Shown: positions 44,170-53,408, counted from the stretch's first letter. The stretch: DNA of 61,393 nucleotides from Candidatus Gastranaerophilales bacterium (GCA_944326615.1 CALVEO010000006.1:1-61393); one strand, 5' to 3'. The notes: generated by a model from the letters alone, not told the origin. Numbers and translations are program-made.

Positions 44170-45213
44170 TTACCTTACAACAATTCCTCCGCCGAGCAGA
44201 TGTTTATCATCAAGGCCGTATAACACACCTGATTGGCCGTTTGTTATAGAATTTACAGGCTCGTAAAATTCAATATCGGCAAAATCATTGAAAAGCCGCA
44301 CATGAGCTTTTTTGTGTTGCATGTTATAACGAATTTTCACCCACGCATCAAATTCATATTTTTCTAACGGGTAAGTTAAATTCAAGTCAGTAATTCTGCA
44401 GTTTTTTCTGTAATTATCTTCTTCGCGCCCGACATAGACAATATTCTTTTTAACATCAATATCTATTACATAAAGCGGATACGGAGCAGCGATGCCTATA
44501 CCTTTGCGCTGTCCTATTGTGTATTGATAACAGCCTTGATGTTCCCCCCATTTTTTCCCTGTCAGAATATCTATAAAATCGCCTTTTTGTGCACCGAATT
44601 TTTCAGACAGAAATTTCTTTGTCGTCATAGGCTTTTGAATAAAGCAGATATCCTGACTGTCTTTAGAGTCTTTGGGCGGAAGATTAAAATCTATAGCCAT
44701 CTGCCTTACCTGTTCTTTGTCGTATTTATGAAGAGGAAAAACCGTTTTAGAAAGCTGTTTTTGCCCGAGACGGTAAAGAAAATATAACTGATCTTTATGC
44801 TCGTCTTTTGCAGGATAGAGCTTATAAATTCCGTCGACACATCTTACATCAGCATAATGTCCAGTTGCAAAAATATCTGCCCCTAATTCATTAATTGCAT
44901 AATCAAAGAGAACACCCCATTTAATAAATTGGTTGCACATAATGCATGGATTCGGGGTTTTACCGTTTTGGTATGAATTTATAAAATAGTCTATAACCTT
45001 ATTTTTAAATTTTTCAGAAGCATCAAATACGTAATGTTTAATTTGTAATTTATCAGCCACGCGTTTGGCATTAGAGGCAACGGCATCAGATGAATTTATC
45101 ATCCTGCCTGTCAATCCAATTACTTCATACCCCTGCTGCTGCAAAAGAAGAGCAGTTACTGAACTGTCGACTCCTCCGCTTAATGCAACAACCGCTTTCT
45201 TACGTTTTTTCAT
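44170..45213 (-). CDS. mnmA: tRNA-specific 2-thiouridylase MnmA
   Basis: The 347-aa enzyme adds sulfur to U34 of Lys, Glu and Gln tRNAs. The PP-loop ALSGGVDSSV lies near residue 8, the catalytic Cys pair is in NPCIMCNQ (near 95) and DSQDICFI (near 193), and the C-terminal beta domain ends GGGIVVR. I start it at ATG 45213, 6 nt after a TATAAT box; a longer frame would start inside this box. The mRNA is thus predicted leaderless. It is divergent from glmU. Confidence 0.93.
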   Translation of the reverse strand: MKKRKKAVVALSGGVDSSVTALLLQQQGYEVIGLTGRMINSSDAVASNAKRVADKLQIKHYVFDASEKFKNKVIDYFINSYQNGKTPNPCIMCNQFIKWGVLFDYAINELGADIFATGHYADVRCVDGIYKLYPAKDEHKDQLYFLYRLGQKQLSKTVFPLHKYDKEQVRQMAIDFNLPPKDSKDSQDICFIQKPMTTKKFLSEKFGAQKGDFIDILTGKKWGEHQGCYQYTIGQRKGIGIAAPYPLYVIDIDVKKNIVYVGREEDNYRKNCRITDLNLTYPLEKYEFDAWVKIRYNMQHKKAHVRLFNDFADIEFYEPVNSITNGQSGVLYGLDDKHLLGGGIVVR

Positions 45214-45365
45214 AATTTTATTATAGTACAAATAATTTTTAAAATCAGATATTCTGGCTCTGGACTTATATAGCAGTTTACACCAATTATGGATAACACG
45301 TCATACTTGAACTAGTTTCAGCATCTCACAGCAATTAGACCAGCCGCATTGGGACATTTTACGTT

Positions 45366-45393
45366 GAGATCCCGAAACAAGTTCGGGATGACA
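45366..45393. repeat. GATCCCGAAACAAGTTCGGGATGAC hairpin (intergenic)
   Basis: The short palindrome GATCCCGAA/TTCGGGATG around ACAAG is similar in layout to GATCGCGCAACAAGTGCGCG at 31987 and 49927 in pilin leaders. Such GATC-ccg-aacaag-cgg-GATGACA repeats are common in many bacterial genomes. It lies in the 280-bp gap upstream of glmU, where I see no other gene. Confidence 0.5.
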
Positions 45394-45491
45394 CTTTGAT
45401 GTCATGCTATAAAGCTGTATACAAATTTCTTATTTCGCGTGTTGAGCGGCACACTCATTTTTATAGTAAAATAAAAATAAAGGAGAGAAGT

Positions 45492-46766
45492 ATGAATAAC
45501 GAAATTAAATCAGTAATTCTTGCAGCAGGCAAAGGCACAAGAATGAAATCAAATACATCAAAAGTTTTACATAAAATCTTTGAAAAGCCGATTCTGGGAT
45601 ATGTTCTTGACAATTCAAAAAATATCGTAAGCGAATCTTTTGTAATTGTAGGACATCACGCAGAAGAGGTTACTGAATTTGTCGAAAAAAATTACACCAG
45701 TGCGAAAACAATTTTGCAATCACCACAGTTAGGCACAGGTCATGCTGTTTCAATGGCTTGCCCGTATCTTGAAAACTTTGAGGGACAGGTAATTATACTT
45801 AACGGAGATTTGCCGTTAATGACGGAAAAAAGTATCAGAAAATTTATTGAATATCACAATTCTAAAAATTCTGACCTCACAATAATGAGTACAATACTTG
45901 ATGATCCGGCAAATTACGGCCGAATTATCAGGGAAAAAGATGATTCTCTAAAATGTATTGTGGAAGCAAAAGATGCCACACCTGAAGAAATATCTGTTAA
46001 AGAAATTAATGTCGGAGTTTACCTGCTTAACTGGAGCAAAATTAAGCCTGCATTCTCGCAATTAACAACAAACAATGCGCAGGGAGAATATTACCTGACG
46101 GATATTATCGGCTGGGGCAAGAAAAATAACCTCAATGTCCACGCCTATATACTTGAAAACAGCGATGAAAGCTACGGAATAAATTCACGCAAAGACCTTG
46201 CTTATGCTACAAAAGTTATGAATGACAGAAAACTGAATTCATTGATGGATAACGGGGTTACAATTGTTGATCCGGCTTCTACCTGGATTTCAGAAGATAC
46301 AGAAATCGGAGCAGACACAATAATTTATCCGTCAACTTATATTGAAGGCAAAAACAAAATCGGTAAAAATTGTAAAATAGGCCCCTGTGCACATTTACGC
46401 GGTGATGTCGAAATTGATGACAACTGCAAAATAGGAAACTTTGTGGAAGTAAAAAAAGCAAAAATCGGTCATAATACAAATGCGGGACATTTGAGCTATA
46501 TCGGCGACAGCGAATTTGGCTCTCATATAAATATCGGTGCAGGTACAATTACCGCCAACTATGACCCTATTTCAAAAACTAAAAGCAAAACAGTTCTTAA
46601 AGATAACGTAAAAATCGGCTCAAACACCGTTCTTGTAGCCCCTGTTGAAATTGGCGAAGGAACAAATATCGGAGCAGGCAGCGTAATCACAAAAAACATC
46701 GGCGAATGGGCGCTAGGCTTAACCCGAGCACCTTTAAGAATTATCGAAAACTGGGTGAAACGCTAG
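45492..46766 (+). CDS. glmU: UDP-GlcNAc pyrophosphorylase / GlcN-1-P acetyltransferase
   Basis: The bifunctional 424-aa enzyme makes UDP-GlcNAc for cell-wall and lipid A synthesis. The N-terminal nucleotidyltransferase shows LAAGKGTRMKS near residue 10 and the LGTGHAVSMA loop; the C-terminal left-handed beta-helix has AHLRGDVEI, NFVEVKKAKIG, GHLSYIGD and GAGTITANYD. It is a bit shorter than the usual 455 aa because the C-terminal tail is short. The start at 45492 has AGGAG 8 nt upstream; an upstream frame with a longer N-terminus is not supported. Confidence 0.93.
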   Translation: MNNEIKSVILAAGKGTRMKSNTSKVLHKIFEKPILGYVLDNSKNIVSESFVIVGHHAEEVTEFVEKNYTSAKTILQSPQLGTGHAVSMACPYLENFEGQVIILNGDLPLMTEKSIRKFIEYHNSKNSDLTIMSTILDDPANYGRIIREKDDSLKCIVEAKDATPEEISVKEINVGVYLLNWSKIKPAFSQLTTNNAQGEYYLTDIIGWGKKNNLNVHAYILENSDESYGINSRKDLAYATKVMNDRKLNSLMDNGVTIVDPASTWISEDTEIGADTIIYPSTYIEGKNKIGKNCKIGPCAHLRGDVEIDDNCKIGNFVEVKKAKIGHNTNAGHLSYIGDSEFGSHINIGAGTITANYDPISKTKSKTVLKDNVKIGSNTVLVAPVEIGEGTNIGAGSVITKNIGEWALGLTRAPLRIIENWVKR

Positions 46767-46831
46767 TTATGGAATAAAAAACAGGTTAGACTTTCTGCCA
46801 GCTAGAAATATAATTTGGATAAATACTGATT

Positions 46832-48226
46832 ATGACAACAAAAGAAATTAAGTGGACAATGTTTGTAATTACAGCAGTCGGCAATTTTATCGCCATGCTT
46901 GATTCAACAACAGTAAACCTTGCATTATACCCCATGTCTGTTGATTTGCACGTAACTATGGGGCAGATTCAATGGGTTATGATTGCGTATATGCTTGTAT
47001 TAACCGTATTTTTGCCTTTTTTCGGCAAACTCGGCGACATTTTCCCGAAAAACAAACTTTATGCAGCAGGTTTTTCATTGTTCGCACTCGGAGCTTTTTT
47101 AAACACAACTGCAAATTCATTCGGACTTTTAATAGCTTACAGATGCCTTGAAGCTCTTGGAGCTTCCATAATGCTTTCAAACGCCCAGGCAATTATCGCA
47201 ACAATTTTCAAGAATGAACGCAGAGGAAAAGCTCTCGGGCTTAACGGATGTCTGGTTGCAATCGGCGGAATGAGCGGGCCGGCTCTGGGAGGGATTTTGC
47301 TGAATTATTTCGGCTGGCATTCGGTATTTATTCCATGCATTCCTGTTGCGCTTGCAGGAGCTTACTATGCTTATAAAGTTCTTCCGCATCATAGCATTAC
47401 TGACAGAAAAAATTTCAAATTCGATTACAAAGGGTTTTTCTATTTTACGGTAAGTTTATTTGCGCTTCTTCTTGCAATATCAGAAGGTCACAGCTGGGGC
47501 TGGAATTCGCTCAAAATTATAATTCTCGGCATTATTACCCTGATTTTCGGTGTTCTTTTCTATATAAGAGATCACCATATCAATTATCCGCTTATTGATT
47601 TTTCACTGTTTAAGATCAGAACTTTTACGTTCGGGAATCTCGGCGTAATGACTTCATATATGGCAATGTACACAAACAGCATACTTTTGCCGTTCTTTTT
47701 GCAGGAAATTTTAAAATATAATCCGCTTGTAACAGGGCTTTTAATTCTGCCGTATTCTCTGACTCTTTCGTTTATTGCTCCTGTTGCAGGAAGATTATCA
47801 GGGAAATACGGAAGCAGATATTTAACTCTTGCAGGTCCTATTGTATATTGTATAGCACTTTGGATGTTTACGTTATATGATAAAAATGTTGCAATGTGGC
47901 AGATTGTACTGGCATCAGGAATAATGGGAATTGGAAACGGTTTATTTCAATCGCCTTCCAATAACGCAATTATGACAAGTGTTGAGCACTCTCATGTAGG
48001 GCTTGCTTCTGGAATTCTTGCTCTTTCAAGAAATATGGGAAACATCTTAGGCGTAGCTGTAACAATTACGTTATTTGAAACATTCAGAAACATTTTTCTT
48101 GGAGCGGGAAAAGTTTATGATATTGCATTTTTAACTGCATACAGAACAACAATGTGTTTTGGAATATTTTTCGGCCTTTGCTGTCTGACATTTGCGTTTA
48201 TTGCATATAAAAAAGAGCAAAATTAA
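46832..48226 (+). CDS. MFS transporter, DHA2 (14-TM) family
   Basis: The 464-aa inner-membrane protein resembles EmrB/QacA-type drug:proton antiporters. It has about 14 hydrophobic helices, the motif FFGKLGDIFPKNK (MFS motif A) near residue 63, and AGRLSGKYGSRY as the second-half counterpart. The N-terminal LDSTTVNLALYPM is a DHA2 signature. Substrate unknown. No membrane-fusion partner is next to it. It starts without a clear RBS, 17 nt after a TATAAT-like box. Confidence 0.9.
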   Translation: MTTKEIKWTMFVITAVGNFIAMLDSTTVNLALYPMSVDLHVTMGQIQWVMIAYMLVLTVFLPFFGKLGDIFPKNKLYAAGFSLFALGAFLNTTANSFGLLIAYRCLEALGASIMLSNAQAIIATIFKNERRGKALGLNGCLVAIGGMSGPALGGILLNYFGWHSVFIPCIPVALAGAYYAYKVLPHHSITDRKNFKFDYKGFFYFTVSLFALLLAISEGHSWGWNSLKIIILGIITLIFGVLFYIRDHHINYPLIDFSLFKIRTFTFGNLGVMTSYMAMYTNSILLPFFLQEILKYNPLVTGLLILPYSLTLSFIAPVAGRLSGKYGSRYLTLAGPIVYCIALWMFTLYDKNVAMWQIVLASGIMGIGNGLFQSPSNNAIMTSVEHSHVGLASGILALSRNMGNILGVAVTITLFETFRNIFLGAGKVYDIAFLTAYRTTMCFGIFFGLCCLTFAFIAYKKEQN

Positions 48227-48286
48227 TATTAACCTTTACTTTTATTTTTTACGGCTGTATCATTAGATTGTATACGGGAGGGTAAT

Positions 48287-49708
48287 ATGTATAATCCAAA
48301 ATCACTTAATGCTGATGAATTTATTTCGCATGAAGAAATTCTTGATACTTTAAAATATGCCGATGAGAATAAACATAATATTGAACTGATAGATAAAATA
48401 ATGGAAAAGGCACGATCGGGTAAAGGTCTGACTCATAGAGAAGCCTCAGTTCTTCTGGCATGTGATATTAAAGAAAAAAATGAAGAAATTTTTTCACTGG
48501 CAAAAAAGATTAAACAGGATTACTATGGGAACAGAATAGTTTTATTTGCACCTTTATATCTGTCTAATTACTGTGTTAACGGATGTGTATATTGCCCTTA
48601 TCACGCTAAAAATAAACATATTCCACGCCGTAAGCTTACGCAGGAAGAGATTAAAAATGAAGTAATTGCACTTCAGGATATGGGGCATAAAAGACTTGCA
48701 ATAGAAGCAGGTGAAGACCCTGTTAATAATCCGCTTGAGTATATTTTAGAATCAATAAAGACAATTTACGGGATAAAACACAAAAACGGCTCAATAAGAC
48801 GTGTAAATGTTAATATTGCAGCTACTACCGTTGAAAATTACAAAAAATTGCACGAAGCAGGCATCGGAACTTATATTCTGTTTCAGGAAACTTATAACAA
48901 AGAAAGTTACGAAACACTCCATCCGACAGGACCAAAGCATAATTACAAATATCATACGGAAGCTATGGATAGAGCTATGCAGGGCGGTATTGACGATGTC
49001 GGGTTAGGTGTTCTTTTCGGATTGGAATCATACCGTTACGAATTTGCCGGACTATTAATGCATGCAGAACACTTAGAGGCTGTATATGGAGTTGGACCGC
49101 ATACAATCAGTGTGCCCAGAATTAGAAGAGCTGATGATATAGACCCTGAAACCTTTGATAACGGAATTGATGATGATACGTTTGCAAAAATTGTCGCCTG
49201 TATTAGAATTGCAGTACCATATACAGGTATGATTGTTTCGACAAGAGAAACTGCTGAGTGCAGAAAGCGTGTTCTGGAACTTGGTATTTCCCAGATTTCG
49301 GGCGGTTCAAAAACAAGTGTCGGCGGTTATTTCAATCCAATGCCTGAAAAAGATGATTCAGCTCAGTTCGATGTCTCTGACAGACGCCCGCTTGATGAAG
49401 TTATTAAATGGTTAATGGAGCTGGGGTATCTCCCGAGTTTTTGTACTGCCTGCTACCGTAATGGCCGAACAGGGGACAGGTTTATGGAAATCTGCAAAGA
49501 AAAACAAATTCATAACTTCTGTCATCCTAACGCGATTTTGACTTTGAAAGAATACCTTGAGGATTATGCATCCAGTGAAACTAAGCATGTCGGTGAAGCT
49601 TTAATAGAAAAAGAAGTAAAAATCCTTGAATGTCCGCAGTGTGTCAAATCAAAGGTTGCAGAAGATCTTGAAAAAATCGAAAATGGTGGAAGAGACTATA
49701 ATTTCTAA
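48287..49708 (+). CDS. hydG: [FeFe] hydrogenase maturase HydG
   Basis: The 473-aa radical SAM enzyme cleaves tyrosine to supply CO and cyanide for the hydrogenase H-cluster. It has the SAM cluster motif CVNGCVYC near residue 95 and the C-terminal second-cluster ligands CTACYRNGRTGDRF with further Cys in NFCHPN near 410-435, which separate HydG from ThiH. A GGGAGGG RBS supports the start. No hydE, hydF or hydA is in the window, but the tentative TM1266-like gene at 21.8 kb fits the same system. The gene indicates anaerobic metabolism. Confidence 0.92.
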   Translation: MYNPKSLNADEFISHEEILDTLKYADENKHNIELIDKIMEKARSGKGLTHREASVLLACDIKEKNEEIFSLAKKIKQDYYGNRIVLFAPLYLSNYCVNGCVYCPYHAKNKHIPRRKLTQEEIKNEVIALQDMGHKRLAIEAGEDPVNNPLEYILESIKTIYGIKHKNGSIRRVNVNIAATTVENYKKLHEAGIGTYILFQETYNKESYETLHPTGPKHNYKYHTEAMDRAMQGGIDDVGLGVLFGLESYRYEFAGLLMHAEHLEAVYGVGPHTISVPRIRRADDIDPETFDNGIDDDTFAKIVACIRIAVPYTGMIVSTRETAECRKRVLELGISQISGGSKTSVGGYFNPMPEKDDSAQFDVSDRRPLDEVIKWLMELGYLPSFCTACYRNGRTGDRFMEICKEKQIHNFCHPNAILTLKEYLEDYASSETKHVGEALIEKEVKILECPQCVKSKVAEDLEKIENGGRDYNF

Positions 49709-49719
49709 TATTTCCGCTA

Positions 49720-49748
49720 TTGAATAAATTAATATGCTATGTTATAAT
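49720..49748 (+). promoter_or_regulatory. Promoter of poly-G pseudopilin gene 3
   Basis: TTGAAT (49720-49725), 17 nt and TATAAT (49743-49748) with TGT upstream form an extended -10 promoter. A second TGTTATAAT lies at 49754-49762. An AAGGAG RBS and ATG at 49783 follow. Confidence 0.65.
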
Positions 49749-49782
49749 AGTAGTGTTATAATATAAATAAGGAGTTAAATTT

Positions 49783-51110
49783 ATGAAAAGATTGAGAAGG
49801 AATGAAACTCCCGAAACTTCGGGGGGGGGGCACTTCTAGCTAACGGAAGGCAAGATGTCAGGAAGGCAGTCGTTTACAGTAATGTCATTGCGCATTTATT
49901 GTGCAATCTGGAATTTGTCCTAAAAAGATCGCGCAACAAGTGCGCGCTGACAGTTCTTAATATTCAATCCCCCGCCTTTTTGGGATATGGTGTCATTATA
50001 TGGCAGGTTTTTATTCGGATGCTAGGATACTATGGCGCTAAGGCAGTAGGAAGTATTGTAAAAAAATTATGCAAAACTCAGGTAACGGATGGAACGGCTA
50101 CGTCCTCTCTCAATAACCTGCAAAGTTCATGCAACACTCAATGTGTCGGGTGGAGCGGCACGCTCCCCCTCTCTCTTTGTGATAGGGAGCAGTTGTGCGA
50201 ACGAAGTGAGCTTACAAATGCGGGAGAGGGTTTGATTAGAGGACCGGAAGCCCGGAAGGCAAGAGGTCAAGCTTATTTAGAAGTTAGGAAGGTAAGAAGG
50301 TCTGAGGGTAGGCTATTTACGGTAAAAAGCTTATCCTCCTATCCTCCTACCCTCATATCTTCTGATAACCCTCTCCCTCAATCCCTCCCCCAGTGGAGGG
50401 AAGCAGAAAAACGCGCTTCACTCCTCACTCTTCACACTTCACTAAAAAAACAAGCCGCGTTCACTCTGGCAGAGGTTTTGATTACCTTAGGAATTATCGG
50501 GGTTGTGGCTGCTATGACTATGCCTGTTTTAATTCAAAATCAACAGAAAATAACAACAGAAAGCAAAGTGAAGAAGTTTTACTCTGTAATTAATCAAGCT
50601 GTAAAAATGTCTGAAGCTGAAAACGGCTCTTATGAGTTTTGGGATTACCCGGAAAAAGATAATACTGAAGATACAAAAGCATTTTTTAACAAATATTTTG
50701 CTAAATACATGAATATTTTGAAAATAACCGACAGAAGCACACCTATTAATGATAGTAACGGAAATCCAACAGAACTGTCAGCGAACACTATTGTTATTTA
50801 TTTATCTGATGGTTCAGGTTTTACAATGAGATCATCAGATGGTATTGATATACTTTTTTACCCGTCAGCATCTAAAATAGGTAATTACAAGAAACGTTCC
50901 AGAGAGGTTTTTATGTTTAACTTTAATAAACAATATGCATCAGAAACAAAGGGATTTGTTGAACCGTTTACATACAAATGGGATGGAACAAAAGAAGATT
51001 TAATTAACAATACACAGTATGGATGCAATAAGACTTCTTCGAATTACGCTTACTGCACTAAATTACTACAGCTTAATAATTGGAAAATTACCAAAGACTA
51101 CCCATGGTAA
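49783..51110 (+). CDS. Poly-G pseudopilin gene 3 with ~225-codon leader, frame currently closed
   Basis: The ATG, with AAGGAG, begins MKRLRRNETPETS and enters ten G (49821-49830), then stops at TAG 49837. With eleven G the frame is open to 51110, giving about 442 aa: a leader of about 225 codons built from the 197-nt module, CCCTCTC palindromes and an element-A copy, then AAFTLAEVLITLGIIGVVAAM and a mature domain ending NWKITKDYPW. That no stop occurs over this long repeat-rich leader suggests it is translated. Without the tract only an internal TTG (49899) could start the pilin frame. Cleavage would be at QAA-FTLAE. Confidence 0.85.
49821..49830 (+). repeat. G10 tract in pseudopilin leader 3
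   Basis: Ten G between ACTTC and CACTTCTAG; the flanks match those of the tract at 27221 closely (ACTTC and CACTTTTAG). One extra G opens the pilin frame. Confidence 0.9.
49887..50083 (+). repeat. 197-nt pilin-leader module, copy 2
   Basis: Second copy of the module at 31947-32143, the same length with about ten substitutions and no indel. It is read in the same frame. It includes the AACAAGT hairpin at 49927-49950. Confidence 0.85.
50123..50275. repeat. Repeat block in pseudopilin leader 3
   Basis: This block holds the sequence repeated inverted at 1-107 (AAGTTCATGCAA, GCGGCACGCTCCCCCTCTC, GGGAGCAG) and a GGAAGCCCGGAAGGCAAG repeat also seen near 27258 and, inverted, near 210-240. Confidence 0.6.
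50279..50363. repeat. Palindromic element family A, copy in pseudopilin leader 3
   Basis: AGGAAGGTAAGAAGG and CCTCCTACCCTCATATCTTC arms surround TTTACGGTAAAAAGC. On the plus strand it encodes a peptide (SEGRLFTVKSLSSYPP) like the antisense reading of the copy at 14832 (SEGKPLTDNCLSSYPP), so the element is open in more than one frame. A CCCTCCCC palindrome follows to about 50400. Confidence 0.7.
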
Positions 51111-51158
51111 AATTCGTTATATTACTTTATAGAAATTCTAACTTTTTCTTGTTTGCGG

Positions 51159-51164
51159 TATAAT
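51159..51164 (+). promoter_or_regulatory. Probable -10 box of pnp
   Basis: A TATAAT lies about 88 nt before the pnp ATG; the -35 region is weak (TTCTAA with 17 nt spacing). It would give a 5' leader of about 80 nt that contains two hairpins. Confidence 0.4.
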
Positions 51165-51194
51165 AAAAAAGAACAATGGAAGTGTATAACTAAA

Positions 51195-51238
51195 TGCGCC
51201 AGAAAAGCGCAAAGCTTCCGGAAAAGTTCGCCGGAAGC
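51195..51238 (+). promoter_or_regulatory. Two hairpins in the pnp 5' leader
   Basis: TGCGC/GCGCA (51195-51211) and GCTTCCGG/CCGGAAGC (51214-51238, 8 bp perfect) lie just before the GAAAGGA ribosome site. In enterobacteria pnp is autoregulated through a processed 5' stem; a similar role here is inference. Confidence 0.5.
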
Positions 51239-51252
51239 AAGAAAGGAAAATT

Positions 51253-53394
51253 ATGGTACCTGAAACAAAGAAATTCGAAATTGAAATCGGCGGTAAAACA
51301 GTTACCGTTGAAACAGGGAAGTATGCACAATCGACAAACGGTTCAGTTACGGTAAGATGCGGTGATACAATGCTGTTTGTACACTGTGTCGTATCAAAAG
51401 AACCAAGAGTTGGAATTGATTTTTTCCCGCTGTTAATTGATTATGAAGAAAGAATGTCAGCTATCGGCCGTATTCCAGGCGGTTACAACCGTTCGGAAGG
51501 CAAAGCCGGTGATAAAGCAATTCTTATTTCAAGACTTATCGATAGACCTATAAGACCGCTGTTTCCAAAAGGTTACAGAAATGATATACAAATCGTAGCA
51601 CAGTTATTCAGTTACGATCAGGTAAATCAGCCTGATACTCTTGCAATGCTCGGTGCATCTTGTGCTTTAATGCTTTCAGGTGCTCCTTTTGAAGGTCCGA
51701 TAGGTGCTGTTAGAGTATCACGTGATGAAAATGGTAATATGATTGCAAATCCGACACATCAGCAGGCTGACAAATCAGATCTGGATATTGTTGTTGCAGG
51801 TACACATGATTCTGTAATTATGGTTGAAGCAGGATGTAAATTCGTTACGGAAGACGATATTATGAATGCAGTAGAATTTGCTCAAGCTGAAATCAGAAAA
51901 CAATGCGATGCCCAGGTTGCATTTATGAAAGAATGCGGAGTGGAAAGAGAAGAATTTGTAAATCCTTACGATACTTCAGAAATCAAAAAAATTATTGATG
52001 AAACAGCTCATGATATGATTTTTGACGCTTACCACAATTTCGACAGAGAATACAGACAGAATAAACTTGAAGAAGCTAAAAAACTTGTTAAAGAAAAAAT
52101 TGATGCATTACCTGAAGATGATTACATCAAAAAAATTATGGAAGAAACAGGCATCGACTTTGTTGCAGAAGAATTCAAAAATGCAGAAAAACATATTATG
52201 CGCTCAATGATTCTTGACGAAGGCGTTAGAGCAGACGGAAGAAAGCCAAATGAAGTACGTCCAATCTGGTGTGAAGTAGGGGTATTACCAAGAGCTCATG
52301 GGTCTGCAGTATTTACAAGAGGACAAACTCAGGTGTTATCTGTTGCCACTCTTGCAGGCCCCGGCATGAAACAGGAACTTGACGGAGTTGATCCCCAAAC
52401 TGAAAAAACTTATATGCATAAATACATCTTCCCCGGATTTTCAGTAGGTGAAGTAAAACCCTTAAGAGGACCTGGAAGACGTGAAGTAGGGCATGGTAAT
52501 CTGGCAGAAAGAGCTAATATACCGGCACTTCCGTCACAAGAAGAATTCGGCTACACAATCCGCGTAACATCAGATGTTCTTGAATCAAACGGATCAACAT
52601 CTATGGCATCAACATGCGGTTCATCTATGGCTTTGATGAATGCCGGAGTGCCAGTAAAATGCATGATAGGCGGAGTTGCAATGGGTATGATTACCGAAGA
52701 AGGTAAAGAACCTGTTGTATTAACCGATATTCAGGGTATTGAAGACTTTTTAGGCGATATGGATTTTAAAGTTACAGGCAACGATACCGGAATTACAGCT
52801 CTTCAAATGGATATGAAAGCAAAAGGTATTGCAAATGAAACTCTCCGTCGTGCTTTAGCACAGGCAAAAGAAGGCAGACTGCATATTTTAGGAAAAATGA
52901 GGGAAGTAATTTCTGCTCCTGCAGAGCATTTGTCTCCTTATGCTCCAAGCATTACAACAATGACAATTCCTGTTGAAGATATCGGAACGGTAATCGGACC
53001 GGGCGGAAAGCAAATCAGAGCAATCATTGATGCATCTGGTGCCGAAATTGATATTCAGGATTCAGGTGTTGTAACAATCACCTCTAACGATCAAGAGGGG
53101 GCTGAAATTGCACAGAGAATGATTAAAGAATTAACATTCAAAGCTGAACCCGGAATGGTTGTAAAAGGCAAAGTTGTAAGAATTATACCAATAGGCGCAT
53201 TTGTAGAACTTGCTCCTGGTAAAGATGGTATGGTTCATATTTCTCAGGTTTGCAACGAAAGAATAGACACAATTGAACCGCATCTGCATATCGGCGATGA
53301 AGTTATTGTTAAAGTAATTAAAATTGATGATAAAGGCAGAGTTAACCTCACAATAAAAGGGGTTACAGAAGAAGAAAAGGCTCAATTTAATTAA
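51253..53394 (+). CDS. pnp: Polynucleotide phosphorylase
   Basis: The 713-aa 3'-5' exoribonuclease degrades mRNA by phosphorolysis and can add tails. It has two RNase PH-like domains (about 10-150 and 315-540, with RPLRGPGRREVGHG-like PLRGPGRREVGHG), an alpha-helical linker, a KH domain (IGPGGKQIRAIID near 575) and an S1 domain (about 630-700; GAFVELAPGKDGMVHIS). Length is normal. Two hairpins precede the RBS and a perfect palindromic terminator follows. RNase E/G is encoded elsewhere in the window; both may act in the same decay machinery. Confidence 0.97.
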   Translation: MVPETKKFEIEIGGKTVTVETGKYAQSTNGSVTVRCGDTMLFVHCVVSKEPRVGIDFFPLLIDYEERMSAIGRIPGGYNRSEGKAGDKAILISRLIDRPIRPLFPKGYRNDIQIVAQLFSYDQVNQPDTLAMLGASCALMLSGAPFEGPIGAVRVSRDENGNMIANPTHQQADKSDLDIVVAGTHDSVIMVEAGCKFVTEDDIMNAVEFAQAEIRKQCDAQVAFMKECGVEREEFVNPYDTSEIKKIIDETAHDMIFDAYHNFDREYRQNKLEEAKKLVKEKIDALPEDDYIKKIMEETGIDFVAEEFKNAEKHIMRSMILDEGVRADGRKPNEVRPIWCEVGVLPRAHGSAVFTRGQTQVLSVATLAGPGMKQELDGVDPQTEKTYMHKYIFPGFSVGEVKPLRGPGRREVGHGNLAERANIPALPSQEEFGYTIRVTSDVLESNGSTSMASTCGSSMALMNAGVPVKCMIGGVAMGMITEEGKEPVVLTDIQGIEDFLGDMDFKVTGNDTGITALQMDMKAKGIANETLRRALAQAKEGRLHILGKMREVISAPAEHLSPYAPSITTMTIPVEDIGTVIGPGGKQIRAIIDASGAEIDIQDSGVVTITSNDQEGAEIAQRMIKELTFKAEPGMVVKGKVVRIIPIGAFVELAPGKDGMVHISQVCNERIDTIEPHLHIGDEVIVKVIKIDDKGRVNLTIKGVTEEEKAQFN

Positions 53395-53408
53395 TAAAAT
53401 AGACGATA

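Noticed and set aside
45366-45393. Hairpin upstream of glmU as a riboswitch or glmS-like element
   Set aside because: It is a short generic GATCCCG palindrome with relatives in pilin leaders, not a structured RNA.
45396-45491. Longer N-terminus for GlmU
   Set aside because: The extra 32 codons lie in a repeat-bearing gap and have no RBS, whereas the ATG at 45492 has AGGAG and matches the family start.
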